64,000 nucleotides of DNA from the NCBI RefSeq assembly GCF_049306965.1, contig NC_133176.1, forward strand, positions 772,001 through 836,000, written 5' to 3'. This document shows positions 12,497-25,200 of the stretch, piece after piece. The notes under the pieces are model-generated. The model searched no databases and had not been told where the DNA came from. It saw only the letters and a list, made by a program, of their open reading frames with translations. The stretch is from Danio rerio. Its lineage: Eukaryota > Chordata > Actinopteri > Cypriniformes > Danionidae. Each line of letters opens with the position of its first letter. The first letter of the stretch is position 1. Made by a program: the position numbers and the translations under genes.

Positions 12497-15400
12497 TTAT
12501 TTCTGTTGGTGTTGTTTCTGCTGACTCCACCAGGGGGCTCTGTCTGCTCCTCCTCTGTGTTTTTTCTGGCTCCTCTTGTCGCCGCTTTGTTGATGGAAAC
12601 CTTTGTGTTTCCTCTTGGGCACGAACTCCAGCGCTTTCTGCCAGCAGCCCGTCTGCTTCACCGTGGTCAGAATGCGGATCATCTGATCCAGAGTCAGATT
12701 TTTAGCTCCACAATCCCAGTCCAGATACTCGTCCAGCGGGAGCCGCGCCGTGGCCAGTCTGAAGCGTTTGGCAATAGCAAGCGATGCTCCTACGCGGATG
12801 CTGCGGTCCACCATAGCTCCCACTATATACACCTGTCAGCACACACACACACACACACATATATGAACATCAGAGCTGCACGATGTTGCAGAAATCTGAC
12901 ATTGCAGAATTTAGGAGACAGAGTGATGAAGCCAATGATGATATGGGGAGGGTCAGGACACTATGGCTGCTGTGGAGAAACACACACGTGTGGAAAGGCT
13001 GCTTGTTGTTCACCTTGGTGTGGTCGAACGTGCGCAGGACGGAGCGCGAGTCTGCTGTGAGGTACACCAGGTCCTGATGCGGGAACAGCTCCAGCGGCGA
13101 GCGCTCGGTGTGTGTGATCAGCAGCCGTCTCCACGTCTCGTCCCCGTATCTCCGCAGCAGCTCGCGGTGGTACGCTCCCCCCGGCTGCAGGTTGCAGAAG
13201 TGCAGGTGAAACGGCTCCTGAACCCGCCGGTTGAAGCCTTCGCTCTCCAGCAGCTGACTGACCGTATTCTCCAGCTCATGCCGGCTCATCTGCTGATCGT
13301 AGCTCATGTCGAAGACCAGCGGCTGGTCGAAGCGCATCGCCTGCGCCTGGAGATGAAGGACAGGAGATCATTAACCAGCTGCAGTCATCTCACAAGACAA
13401 ACTACAGCACCAGTAGAGGTGATGAATACCAAACACACACACAGCCAAACACTACACACCACACTTAAACACTAGACATAGACACATAAACACACTCAAA
13501 AACACACACACACACTCACCCAAACACTACACACCACACTTAAACACTAGACATACACATAAACACACTCAAAAACACACACACAGACACTAAACATGCA
13601 CTCAGAAAAACACACATTCAGACACAAAAATACATTCAAAGACCACACACACACACACACACACACACATTTAGACAAACACACACACACACACACACAC
13701 ATTTAGACAAACACACAAAAATTACACTCAGACACAAACACACACTCAGACACTACACACACACACACATTTAGACACAAACACACTCAAACGCTACTCA
13801 CACAAACACACATTACACTAAGACACTACACACACAGACACTACACACACACATTCAGACAAACACACACACACATTCAGACACAAATGCACACACATTT
13901 AGACACAAACACACTCAAACGCTACTCACACAAACACACATTACACTAAGACACTACACACAGACACTACACACACACATTTAGACAAACACACACACAT
14001 TCAGACACAAACGCACACACATTTAGACACAAACACTACTCACACAAACACACATTACACTAAGACACTACACACACAGACACTACACACACACATTCAG
14101 ACACAAACGCACACACATTCAGACACAAACGCACACACATTTAGACACAAACACACACACAGACACTACACACACATTTAGACAAACACAAACATTTAAA
14201 CACAAACACACACACATTCAGACACTCAAACACTACTCACACACACACACACTCAAACACTACTCTCTCTCACACACACACACACACACTATCAAACATT
14301 ACACTCAGACACAAACACACACAAACACTACACACTCAGACACTACACACACACAAATGTAGACACAAACACACTCAAACAATACACACACACACACACA
14401 CACACTCAAATATTACACTCAGACACAAACACACACTCAGACACACACACGCATTTTGACACACAGACACAAACATACACTCAGACACACTACAGCACAG
14501 GTGTCAAACTCAGTTCCTGGAGGGCCGCAGCTCTGCACCGTTTAGTTCCAACCCTAATTAAACACACCTGATCAAACTAATTGAGTTCTTCAGGCTTGTT
14601 TGAATCCTACAGGTAAGTGTGTTGGAGCAGGGTTGGAACTAAACTGTGCAGGGCTGCGGCCCTCCAGGAATTGAGTTTGACACCCCTGCACTAGACACTC
14701 AGAACTACATTTACACTCAGACACAAACACACACACACACACACAAGACACTGCACACACACAGAAAGTAACACACACACTCAAACCCTACACATACACG
14801 CACACTCAGATAAAGAATATGCATCAGCACACACTCACCGTCCTCCAGTTGTGTGCGCTCTCGATGGAGTTGTTGCGGAGCCTCAGCATGAAGGTGTTCT
14901 CGGGGCCTGCGGCTCGCTCCTCCTCCTCCTCCTCTCCATTATTGTTCTGGAGTTTTCCCGCTTCTCTCTCAGCTCTCTTCTTCTCCTGCTTCCTCTTGTC
15001 GTTGTTCTTCTGCGCCTCCTTGATGGCCAGGAATTTGAGGTATTTCTTCTTGGAGGATTTAGTGGTGAGAATGGAGAGTTCCTGCAGCTGCTGATCCGTG
15101 ATCACCTTCGGCACCAGCTGCACACGTGGAGGTATACGTGTAGAAATACATACATACATGCATGTGTGTGTCAATGGGGCAAAAACAGCACCAACATCAC
15201 CAAAGAGGAGTCAATCTGAGGGGGATTTAAGGGTTATAATAAGTGTAGCATCACCTTTCCAGCTTGATGCCAGGTCTCCACCAGCTCTCGGTGCGCCTCC
15301 AGCACAGACGCAGCCGATGTCGAGTCCTGGAGATGCGGAGGATCTTCCGGCAGAGCTTGAGCTCTCATCACAGACTTCCAGATGTCCAGATCCAGCTTCT

Positions 15401-15518
15401 CCTCATGCTGTGGGTCATCTTTGAGGAGCGTCCGGCTGCTGCTGAAGGACCTGACGGAGATCTGCTGACACACACACATCCGTCTGACCGGCGGGAAACA
15501 CCAGCGCAGAAACATCAT
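12497..15518 (-). CDS. trmt10c: mitochondrial RNase P protein 1 / tRNA (m1R9) methyltransferase
   Basis: TRMT10C (MRPP1) methylates purine 9 of mitochondrial tRNAs with HSD17B10 and serves as the platform for 5' processing by PRORP. Coding exons in transcript order are 15518-15255, 15117-14839, 13346-13014 and 12832-12497; all joins are phase 0 and give 403 aa, equal to my recollection of human. The N-terminus ([13 protein letters not shown]...[10 protein letters not shown]) is basic and Ser-rich, typical of a mitochondrial presequence. A Lys/Glu-rich helix follows ([14 protein letters not shown]). The SPOUT methyltransferase domain includes [68 protein letters not shown] and [10 protein letters not shown]. 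The start follows a consensus acceptor (TCTCCTCAG at 15522), so a non-coding 5' exon probably lies upstream, possibly ending near 16931. Confidence 0.96.
12866..12935 (+). mobile_element. fragment of the 'GGGCTGCAC' hAT-like family
   Basis: In trmt10c intron 3, 'agagctgcacgatgttgcagaaatc' resembles the left end of the elements at 53437 and 45645. It is only a short remnant. Confidence 0.35.
13425..14480. repeat. CA-rich variant repeat with higher-order blocks, trmt10c intron 2
   Basis: About 1 kb is nearly all ACAC with interspersed ATTTAGACAC, ATTCAGACAC and CACTACAC words. A longer block starting TACTCACACAAACACACATT recurs near 13795, 13923 and 14037, so 114-128-bp blocks were duplicated. 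On the transcribed strand this is a long (TG)-rich intron segment. Confidence 0.85.
14498..14689. mobile_element. short MITE, same family as 11969-12159
   Basis: It starts CAGGTGTCAAACTCAG and ends CTGAGTTTGACACCCCTG-like inverse (with minor change), and is inserted in the CA-rich array of trmt10c intron 2. It shares most of its sequence with the copy 2.5 kb to the left. Confidence 0.7.
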
Positions 15519-15658
15519 CAGCTGAGGAGAGGAGAACAGCACAGAGATCAGGTATTTAAAAACTCTACCACTGTAATCCAGCCATTAATCAGATCAGATC
15601 CATTTCAAGATCTTGTGACTGAAATGACAACAGAGCAGTGAAAAGTGTAAAACAAAAA

Positions 15659-16600
15659 CACACTGGCCACTTTATTAGGTACACCTGTCTGACTGCTCAT
15701 TACCGCAAATCTGTAATCTGCTTCAGCTCAAAGCGAGCATCAGAATGGGGAAGAAAGGGGATTTAAGAGACTCTGAACGTGGCATGGTTGTTGCTGCCAG
15801 ACGGGCTGCTCTGAGTATTTCAGAAACTGCTGATCTACTGGGATTTTCACGCACAACCATCTCTAGGGTTTACAGAGAATGCTCCGACAAAGAGGAAATA
15901 TCCAGTGAGCGGCAGTTCTGTGGGCGCAAATGCCTTGATGATGAGGTCAGAGGTCAGAGGAGAATGGCCAGACTGGTTCCAGCTGATAGAAAGGCAACAG
16001 TAACTCAAATAAGCACTCGCTACAACCGAGCTCTGCAGAAGAGCATCTCTGAACACACAACACAAACACAATTTGGCATCAGAACATGAAAGCATGGATC
16101 ATCCTGCCTTGTATCAGCGGTTCAGGCTGGTGGTGGTGGTGTAATGGTGTGGGGGAGATTTTCTTTGGGTCCATTAGTACCAATTGAGCATCAACGCCAC
16201 AGCCTACCTGAGTATTGCTGCTGACCATGTCCATCCCTTTATGAGCACAGTGTCTCCATCTTCTGATGGCTACTTCCAGCAGGATAACGCAGCATAAAGC
16301 TCAATCATCTCACACTGGTGAACATGACGATGAGTTCGCTGTACTCAAATGGCCTCCACAGCCACCAGAGCTCAATCCAATAGAGCAGCTTTGGGATGTG
16401 GTGGAACGGGAGATTGGCATCATGGATGTGCAGCCGACAAATCTGCAGCAACTGTGTGATGCTGTCATGGAGCAAAATCTCTGAGGAATATTTCCAGCAG
16501 CTTGTTGAATCTCTGACACCAAGGATTAAGACAGATCTGAAGGCAATGCGGGTCCGACACGGTACTAGTGAGGTGTACCTAATAAAGTGGCCGATTAGTG
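15659..16600 (+). mobile_element. Tc1/mariner element, internally deleted copy 1
   Basis: Inverted ends contain GGCCACTTTATTAGGTACACC and its inverse, with TA after the right end. The first transposase segment from 15745 holds the paired DNA-binding region ([20 protein letters not shown]) and stops matching at SEHTTQTQ. The remaining C-terminal half, partly frame-shifted, includes [14 protein letters not shown]. The middle, which in related Tc1 transposases carries the first catalytic Asp (DESRF), is missing; the second-Asp region is also altered. It lies between trmt10c and txnl4b and is not autonomous. Confidence 0.9.
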
Positions 16601-16602
16601 TA

Positions 16603-17425
16603 CATCAATATATATTGCAATATGCTTAGTTTATTCTGTTCATCTCTAACAGTGTTTGTATTTGATAAAAACAGAATCTAAAACCTCATCTGTAAAAACG
16701 TTTATCGTGTCAACAAATGCAAGAGAATTCTGAACCTGCTTCATTTAATCTTCTGATTTATGTTCGGTAAATTACTGTATAATTAATTGTCTGATAACTT
16801 ATTAGTATATTTAAACATAAGAAATATCAAATGACATTGTAGTATACTGGTTAACATAACTAACCTGTAGTGCCTCGCATTAAAGTAGAATTATTACCAA
16901 ATGTTCGCGGTATCATTCAGAAATACTCACTGTTGGGGAAAGAAAATCAGATTAAATCAGCACTGTGACGCCCACCCCCGTCCTCTTCAACCCCTACAAC
17001 ATTATTTACACTTTAATTAAAGTAAATCTCTGTTCCACATCAGCTGCTGGCCAGCAAGTCCACTCAGAAGTCACTACAGGACCCTCAAAAGGACACACGC
17101 GCTGTTGGTGTCATGTGGATGTCTGTGTGCAGCAGTGAAATCTGACCGTGCGAAAATCAATATTAAAAAGATGATTTGTGTACACATTTGTGTGCAAATA
17201 CTAATATTAATCTTATTTTAAATTATATGTTTTTTAAATTTTGCATTAGTAATAATATGCTATTTAAGTGAAGACACGTAAACTGTGTTGGAACAGTTGT
17301 TGGCGTTTCTAGTCGGTTCTAATATAGTGTTGTACCACACATTAGTAAACATCCGCAGGAGTTCGCGCACACCCTCCTCCATGTTAATTCAATTGATAAG
17401 TGGGTTTTATTTTAATTAAAGCGTC
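16603..17425. promoter_or_regulatory. shared upstream region of trmt10c and txnl4b
   Basis: The two start codons face away from each other. A minus-strand donor-like CCAACA|GTGAGT at 16931/16930 could end a trmt10c 5' non-coding exon. No TATA box or factor site can be assigned. Promoter position is inferred from gene layout only. Confidence 0.35.
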
Positions 17426-20400
17426 ATGAGCCTTTTCCTCCCTAAACTGTCGAGTAAAAAAGACATTGATGAGGCGATTAAGAGTGTCGCTGAGAAGGTT
17501 CTCGTGCTGCGCTTCGGCAGAGATGAAGATTCGGTGTGTCTGCAGATCGACGAGATCGTGAGTCGGTTATTAGTCATCTTTAATCATTAACTAATGGGTT
17601 AATTAACGTTAATTAATATATATGTTTACTCTGATGTCCGTATCACTCTATATTAATACATTAGTGAGTATAATATATGCTCTCTCTGTGGTCTGTATCG
17701 CTTTATATGTACGTCTGTACGCATTATAATAAGCTTAATAATTATTATCAGCTTACTAATAATGTCTTTGTGTACTCGAACAGTCACGTTGTATAGATAT
17801 ATGTATGTTTTAGGCTGTAAGAAGTTGTTTGGTCTAAACAAAAAACTAATAACTATAATCATCAGCCAGTATCAACAGTTTGATGTTCAAAAATCATATT
17901 ATTTAGAGAATAAAGTCATTTTCAGACCTATTAAAAGACTTGTTATTTAATGATCACGGTTTGCCCCCCAAATACTCATCAAAAGTCAAATGAAATCTTT
18001 GTTTCGTGTCTCTATCTTTCATAAACACAAGTACAGCTCAGATTAAGCATGTTGTTTATTTCTGTTTATACCACAGCACAGTTGAATGGTCACTCTCAGG
18101 TGTTTGGTTATTGTCAGATAAAGGCACAGCTAAAGTAGTTCCGACAGGTTTACAGCTTCATATCACTCCGCTGAATGATTAGAGTTATTTCACAGCTACA
18201 AGAAATCACAACAGAAGCCTTCAGAGGAGATGTGGAGGACACTAGTGCTACACACAGAAGCAAAAACCTGACAAATACACTCTCAAACACAACATCTGAA
18301 CTGTGGATTTAGCTGAGAATAAGCAGAATAATGCACTCCTCAATATTGAGTTATCAGTATATAATGCACACTTGTTTTTCTGTTAACTCAATGAAGATTC
18401 ATCAATTATTACTTGCATAAATAAGTTACATGTAATAGCGGTTATTTAAACTAAATTAATTTTAAACACTTTGCTTTCATTTAGTATATATTCTATGTTT
18501 ATAATCACTATGTGTATATAATGAATCTATTTGTGATTAACATTTCATGTAGTCACTTGAGTTTGACTTGATCCACGCATGTATTTCACTTAAATACCTC
18601 GATTTAGTTGGCTATTAAAGTATCTATTATATACTTGTTAGATTTGTACAGCATTTTATATTCACATTAGTGCACATTTGACAGATGTATACTTTAGTTG
18701 TGTAGTTTACAAGTCACAATTAACTCATATTAAAGTGCAATTTATGCATTATAAAGTTATAGTATGTTTTTTTTAAATGCACATTTTTTAAATAAAAGGA
18801 TAAATACTGAAAGTGTTGTGTTTGTGTGATTGACAGCTGTCAAAGACGGCTCATGATCTGAGTAATATGGCCAGTATTTATCTGGTGGATGTCGACTCAG
18901 CTCCAGTTTACAGCAGATACTTTGACATCAGCTTTATTCCCTCCACCGTGTTCTTCTTCAACGGACAGCACATGAAAGTGGATTATGGGTGAGTTCTGAT
19001 CAATGTTAGATTCTGCTGGCATCAAAATGTTTATTGCGACTGAAGCTTCTATCACCATATATATGCTATAATCATCACAATGTTTATCAAAGCTGCCAAA
19101 TATGTCACTTTAACAGGTGTAAGAACTAAAACAGGGTTTTGTGTGTTGCATTATTGCATGTAAATGTTCAGAGTTAACAAATGTTTAAATAAATCTAATT
19201 GCAAAATGATTATAAAGCACATTAAAAAATGTTTACTAGTAAAAGCGTTCAAATCAACAGTGATAATGAAGCACATTTATTAGTTATGTTGATGTCAGAA
19301 TTTGATCAGTTGTTAACTACATTTAATAAAACAAGCTTTTATTTTAATGAATTATTAAGCATTAACAAAGACATTAACGTCAGCTAAGATGAATACATGA
19401 TTTTATAGCTTTAATCTTGAGTTTAGTTAAACTAATCTTAACAAATTGAGCCTAATTGTACAGTGTTAACTAATAAATATTACATGTTAATATTTTAGTA
19501 TTAAAAAAAATGAGTATTGTATCCCAACATGTGTCAGGAAATATTAACAAGTGAAAATGTTCATTTATAAATATATATCACTTTAATTCTTCATCATTTG
19601 GTGCACTGAAATAAAAGGATCTGTACATTTATTTAAGTTTAAATAATAAGTATTTATTGACAGTATTTTGAAGCGCCCATAATAAAGCGCCCATGTCTAC
19701 TTCCATCTCGCTCTCTGTCTCTCGCTTTATATTGAGCTTTTTTTCTTGGTAATGGCTATATTATATCCTTATATTATCTATATTAATATGATATTATTAG
19801 ATTATTAATCTGGCTCTGATCCAGGAACAGAATACTCTGTTCTGCAAAGGTCACAAACACAGGATATGTGGTTAAAGTGAGAAGCGTCTTATTGGTGAAT
19901 CTAAATTTAACTTCTGCTGACACAGACATTTCCAAAGAGCTGTGTTAGGAAAGTGCAGCGATGAAAAGATCTCACTTCTCACTCTCTTAAAGGGACAGTT
20001 CACCCAAAAACGAGCATTCCCTCATCATTTATTAGATTGTTAATTCAGTCGAACACTAAAGAAGATACTCTGAAGAATGATCAGCCATCGACATCCATAG
20101 TTTGTCCGTTAAATCTGTTTCCATTGTAGTTTGTGCACATTTTTTCTCATTAAATAAAAAGTTTAGCCTACTCATATGTTTTTAATGTGCATTTTACAAT
20201 TGCATGAGCTTCTTGGTATATGGTTATACAAATTGCACATCGCTTGAGGCAATAAAAGTATTTCTTGTGCATTATATTGTCACAGAAATTGTTGACATTC
20301 TCCTTTTGTACGTGTCATCAGAGGGGGAAAGCCCCGCCCACTAGTGCCCATCTCTCCATCTCATTAGCATCTCCAGCAGCCCTGAGTGAGAAGCAGCCGT

Positions 20401-21003
20401 CTGTCCATTCGCCATTAGAGTGTTTGAGCTGCTGAAGATGATGTCAGCATAGACTAAGAGGAGTATAGATGTGGAGTTTTAGATCAGGAGCCACATAGAC
20501 TGACAGAAGCATGAACACACACTCACACTGAAGCACACCTGACCAGCACTCACAACACACACACTGCTGTTTTACACCTGCCCCTATGCTGAAATATTTA
20601 GATTTATAGCTCCGCCCTCCTCTGAAAAGAGCACACTCTCATTTGCATTTAAAGCGACAGTCACCAAAACGCCACACTTAGGATCAAAGCCTGAAAGGGT
20701 CAGTTTCAGAGAGCTGGAGAACATTACCTGTGTGCTGTTCTCAGCTCAAACTCACACACCTTTTAAAATTTAATATTGCGTCAGACTGAGCGTGTGTAAT
20801 AGTGTGGTGATTACGCTGTTTTTCTCGGGTGTTTCAGATCTCCAGATCACACCAAGTTTGTGGGAAGCTTCAAAAGCAAGCAAGACTTCATGGATCTGAT
20901 TGAAGTGATTTATCGAGGAGCCATGAGGGGAAAACTGATCGTCCAGAGCCCGATCGACCCCAGAAACATCCCCAAATATGACCTGCTGTACCACGACATC
21001 TAG
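17426..21003 (+). CDS. txnl4b: thioredoxin-like protein 4B (Dim1-like splicing protein)
   Basis: TXNL4B is a nuclear thioredoxin-fold protein of the Dim1/U5-15K family that takes part in pre-mRNA splicing and binds PRPF6. Exons are 17426-17557, 18837-18988 and 20838-21003, with GT-AG borders and consistent phase, giving 149 aa, as in human. Exon 1 encodes [20 protein letters not shown] and [13 protein letters not shown]; exon 2 encodes [20 protein letters not shown] and [17 protein letters not shown]; exon 3 encodes [37 protein letters not shown] and ends [11 protein letters not shown] classical CxxC redox pair is absent, as expected for this family. An AATAAA lies at 21388-21393. Introns are A/T-rich; intron 2 carries an Angel-like fragment and a dispersed repeat. 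Confidence 0.97.
17558..18836. other. txnl4b intron 1, nothing recognised
   Basis: A/T-rich, with no repeat family or hidden exon that I can identify. Confidence 0.5.
19988..20120 (+). mobile_element. Angel-like MITE fragment in txnl4b intron 2
   Basis: It begins TTAAAGGGACAGTTCACCCA, a terminal motif of the common teleost Angel-type inverted-repeat elements, then continues with an AAGAAGATA.TCTGAAGAATG word shared with 21100-21140. The right terminus is not seen. Confidence 0.55.
20280..20760 (+). repeat. dispersed repeat, longer copy of 4914-5147
   Basis: 20290-20516 matches the blzf1 intron copy almost base for base. The sequence continues with GCTCCGCCCTCCTCTGAAAA and a Thr/Ser-poor, non-coding CA-rich stretch to just before txnl4b exon 3. 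The family was not recognised. Confidence 0.65.
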
Positions 21004-21023
21004 CCGTGAGTTCAAGAGTTGTA

Positions 21024-21287
21024 AAAGGGACAATTCACACAAAAACCAACATTTCCTCCTCATTTACTTGCGCTTAAGTGTTTCTAATCTTTGGAGTTTT
21101 TCCTTCTGTTGAACACAGAACAAGATATTTTGAAGAATGTTGACATCAATTGTAGGAACAAAAATACTATTGAAGACAATGGCTGTATTTCTCCAGTGGA
21201 TCTTCATTTGTGTTCAGCAGAAGAGAGAAACTCAAACAGGGATTACATGATGGTAGAATGATCACTTTTAGGTGTACCGTCCCTTTA
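21024..21287. mobile_element. Angel-like inverted-repeat MITE in txnl4b 3' UTR
   Basis: The left end is AAAAGGGACAATTCACACAA; the right end inverted reads TTAAAGGGACGGTACACCTA. Between them is the TTCTGTTGAACACAGAA word typical of these fish elements. It lies between the txnl4b stop and its AATAAA, so it would be part of the mRNA. Confidence 0.65.
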
Positions 21288-21650
21288 AGAGCGATTGAAG
21301 AAGAGGATGCAGGGTTTCCTGTGGAAACGAGGATCTGATGTATTTATAATAACAGCTTTGTGTTGTGAAATATTTGTAAGTTTTCATAATAAAGCTCTGT
21401 GTTTTTACTGCTAATTTTGACTGTATATTATGTAAGTAACTTATTTTGCTCATGATTAGTCGTGAATTGTGACTAATTTATAGCAGATACTTTTACTCGC
21501 TGCATGATATGGGAAAACATGCGATAATGTAATAATACTTGCTCAGATATCACTCATGTTTCGATATTTTATTAGCAATTAAATGTATATATAAATCATG
21601 ATCAAACCAAAATAAACATCATAGATATTTTTCTGAGTTAATTCGATATT

Positions 21651-21752
21651 CATTCATTAATTTTCCTTCAACTTAGTCCCTTTATTTTTCCGGGGTCGCC
21701 ACAGTGGAATGAACCACCAACTATTCCAGCATATGTTTTACACAGCGGATAT
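21651..21752 (-). mobile_element. DANA-type SINE, short 3' fragment
   Basis: Inverse of the DANA 3' end: CTTAGTCCCTTTATTT, GGGGTCGCCACAGTGGAATG, then GCATATGTTTTACACAGCGG. The remainder is missing. Confidence 0.8.
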
Positions 21753-21954
21753 AGTCATTGTCCTCTCTCGTCTTCCAGCGTTTATGTAATAATCATACTA
21801 AAATAATAAGTTCATAGATATTTTTCTGAGCTAATTAAATAAACAACAACTGTACCAAAGACTTTAAAACACCATGAAGGAAATCTTCAGTGGAAACTCA
21901 GATTCTCATTGGCTGTTGTCATTTTTCAGTATTAGTGTTTCTGAATAAAGATCT

Positions 21955-22161
21955 TGGTGACACTTCAGTTTAGGTTACAATTCACAGTATCAACAAACCA
22001 CTAGCTTATTAAACTACTAATTATTTGTTTATTAATAGTAAGCTAGTAGTTGGGTTTAGGTTTTGGGTAGGATTAGGGATGCAGAATAAGATCATACTTC
22101 ATAACTGCTAATGAACAGTTCATATCTTAACAACAGGCAGCTACAACCTAAAGTGTTTCCA
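21955..22161. mobile_element. small inverted-repeat MITE
   Basis: The left end GGTGACACTTCAGTTTAGGT and the right end (inverse) GGAAACACTTTAGGTTGTAG are related, about 205 bp apart. An internal palindrome (CTAGCTTATTAA / TTAATAGTAAGCTAG) is visible. It lies between the convergent 3' ends of txnl4b and fam172b-like. Confidence 0.6.
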
Positions 22162-22218
22162 AGATCCTGAATGAAGACAGTAATGCTGACTGTGATGCAG
22201 ATGGTGCTTTATTCACTC

Positions 22219-25200
22219 TCAGTGTTTGTTGTTGTTGTTGTGGTCGTGTGAGCGGCTCCTGCTGCGGGTGATGATCTCGAACGGTGTCGGTGTGGCTTTG
22301 GGTTTGATGGTTTTGCTGAAGAAGCGAAACACAGACTCCATGCAGACGGCGGGCGCGGAGTCGTGACACTGAGTCCCGGCAGAGATCTGTGTGCATCCGG
22401 CCTTCAGCGAGCCCACCGAGCGGTTCAGGGCTTTAGTGCTCAAGATCCACGTCCTGGAGTGACACCTGGACAGAGTACAGGCACACATTACACACACACT
22501 GATGGTGAAGTGTAGAAGGGAAACAGCTGAGGCCGGAAATTAATGAGAATTATTCATATTATATATCAAATAAACTAGTAATTGTACTTTATTTACATCT
22601 ACCCCCACACAAACAGTACACCAAACCATCACAGTAATGTAAAAACAGTAATTATACAGACTATTATTCACATTATTTATTAATTTATCCATTAAATTGT
22701 ATTTTATTAATGTTTACCCCTACTCCAACCCTAAATCAACCATTGCAGTAATGTGGAAACAGTAATTAAACAGCACATTATTCATATTATTTATTAATTT
22801 ACTCATTTATTGTATGTTATTAATGTTTACCCCCATCCCAACCCTAAACCCAACCATCACAGTAATGTGAAAATAGTAATTATACTGAGTATTATTTACA
22901 TTATTTATTAATTTACCCATTAAATTGTATTTTATTAATGTTTACCCATTTCCTAACTCTAAACTCAACCGTCATAATAGTGTAAAATTGTAATTAAACA
23001 GCACATTATTTATATTATTTATTAATTTACTCATTTATTGTGTTATTAATGTTTACCCCCAACCCTAAACCCAACCCTCACAGTATTGTAAAACAGTAAT
23101 TATACTGAGTATTGTTTTTATTACTTAATAAATTACCCATTAAATTGTATTTTATTCATGTTTACCCCCACTACAACCCTAAATCAACCCTCGTGGTAAT
23201 GTAAAAACTGTAATTATACAGAGTATTATTCATATTTTATTTTAATTTATTCATTTATTATATGTTATTAATGCCTACCCCCATCCTAACCCTAAACTCA
23301 ACCATCACAGTAATGTAAAACAGTAATTATACAGAGTATTATTCACATTATTTATTAAATGTACCCATTAAACCGTATTTTATTAATGTTTACCCCTACT
23401 CCAACCCCAAATCGACCATCATTATAATGTAAAACAGTAATTATACAGAGTATTATTCACATTATTTATTAATTTACTCATTTATTGTACGTTATTAATG
23501 CCTACCCCCATCCTAACCCTGAACCTAACCGTCATAGTAATGTAAATACAGTAATTATACTGAGTATTATTCATATCATTAATTAAATTACCCATTAAAT
23601 TGCATTTTATTACCTTCTACCAGCACCCTCACATTATTACCCTACACAATTATCTTCAAGTGTTGATGAGCTGGATTGCTGTTATGATAATGTTTCGATA
23701 TTTTCCAGCTTCAGTGATTTATTTATTTATTTTTTAGTCATTATTCTGCACCTTAGCCAGTCTCGTCCGGCTTTCCCCAGCGGCTGATGCCACAGACTGT
23801 GACTGGAGTCCAGAAAGGCCACGGCTGTGACCCGCCGCTGCACCTCCTCCATCCGGCAGCACAGCAGATCCACAAACGCCAGACCTCCATATCCATGAGC
23901 CACCACAAACACATGCTGCGCTGCGCTCACACACACCAGACGCCGCCACACCTCAGACACATGCTCCTCCGGCGTCTGCAGCAAATGGCATGACATTACA
24001 GGTCTGCATTCATATTCAATGGTGCAGTATGTCAGAGTGAGCCCCAGTGGCTGAACTAACTATTGCAGTCCAAAATCCAAACACTTTTTACTTGGGCCCT
24101 CTGAGGCTGACTCCACAAGAATGCAGGATGCCAGATTGATGACAAACAGAAGCAGGCACTGCTGCGTGATGATCGACTCTAGCTAGTTTTAAAAGTATTT
24201 ATAGTTTCGTTTATGCATGTTTTTTATTTCCTTTGTGTATAATCAAGCTCTTGGCTGATGCGTTTGGCGCCACCTACTGGTGTTTCTCTAAACAGCCGCA
24301 GCTCAGATTTTACACAGCAGAATGAGTGATTATTAATTCTCAAAACCATTATTATTTTCGTCAATTATTATTTAATTGCAGTTTTGGGTTAATTTTTATT
24401 TTATTATTAATTTTTTATTTCAATTTAGTTAAATTTCAGTCCGACAAAAATGTTTTTGGAACTATTGTTTTAGTTTACTAAAATATCCATGGTCTGCACA
24501 TCTAATTACGACAGTCAATTAATTATAACTTGCCTAGAGATGGGTTACAGCTGGAAGGGCATCCGCTGCAAAAAAAACGTGCTGGATAAGTTGGCGGTTC
24601 ATTCCACTGTGGCGACCCCAGATTAATAAAGGGACTAAGCCGAAAAGAAAATGAATGAATAAAATAATAATAACATTTATAGAGAAAAAGTGTATATTTT
24701 GTATATAATCAAGCTCTTGATTGATGTGTTTGGCGCCACCTACTGGTGTTTCTCTAAACAGCCACAGCTCAGATTTTATACAGCAGAATGAGTGATTATT
24801 AATTTTGAAAACCATTATTATTTTATTTCAGTTAGTTTTTCAGTAGCTCTTAATTTTAACTTTTTAATTTATTGTGAATTTTTTATATTATTTCAGCTAA
24901 ATTTCAGTCAGATTAAAATGTTTTTGACCAGTAGTTTTTGTCTTGACTGACGTGTTTGGCGCCCCCTACTGGTGTTCCTCTAAAGAGTTGACCAATAGGT
25001 TTAGTCTTAATTCATTCATTCATTTTCACTTGGCTTAGTCCCTTTATTCATTAGGGGTCACCACAGTGGAATGAACCACCAACTTATCCAGCATATGTTT
25101 TACACAGCGTATGCCCTTCCAGCTGCAACCCAGTAGTGGGAAATTAGTATTAGTTTTTGCTTCTAAATTTGTTTTTGTATATAATCAAGCTCTTGGCTGA

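Noticed and set aside
12506-13475. Plus-strand ORFs of 170-184 codons
   Set aside because: Antisense shadows of trmt10c exons 3 and 4, whose minus-strand reading matches a known protein.
14819-15641. Plus-strand ORFs up to 125 codons
   Set aside because: Antisense shadows of trmt10c exons 1 and 2; the Leu-rich stretch is the reverse of the Lys/Glu-rich helix.
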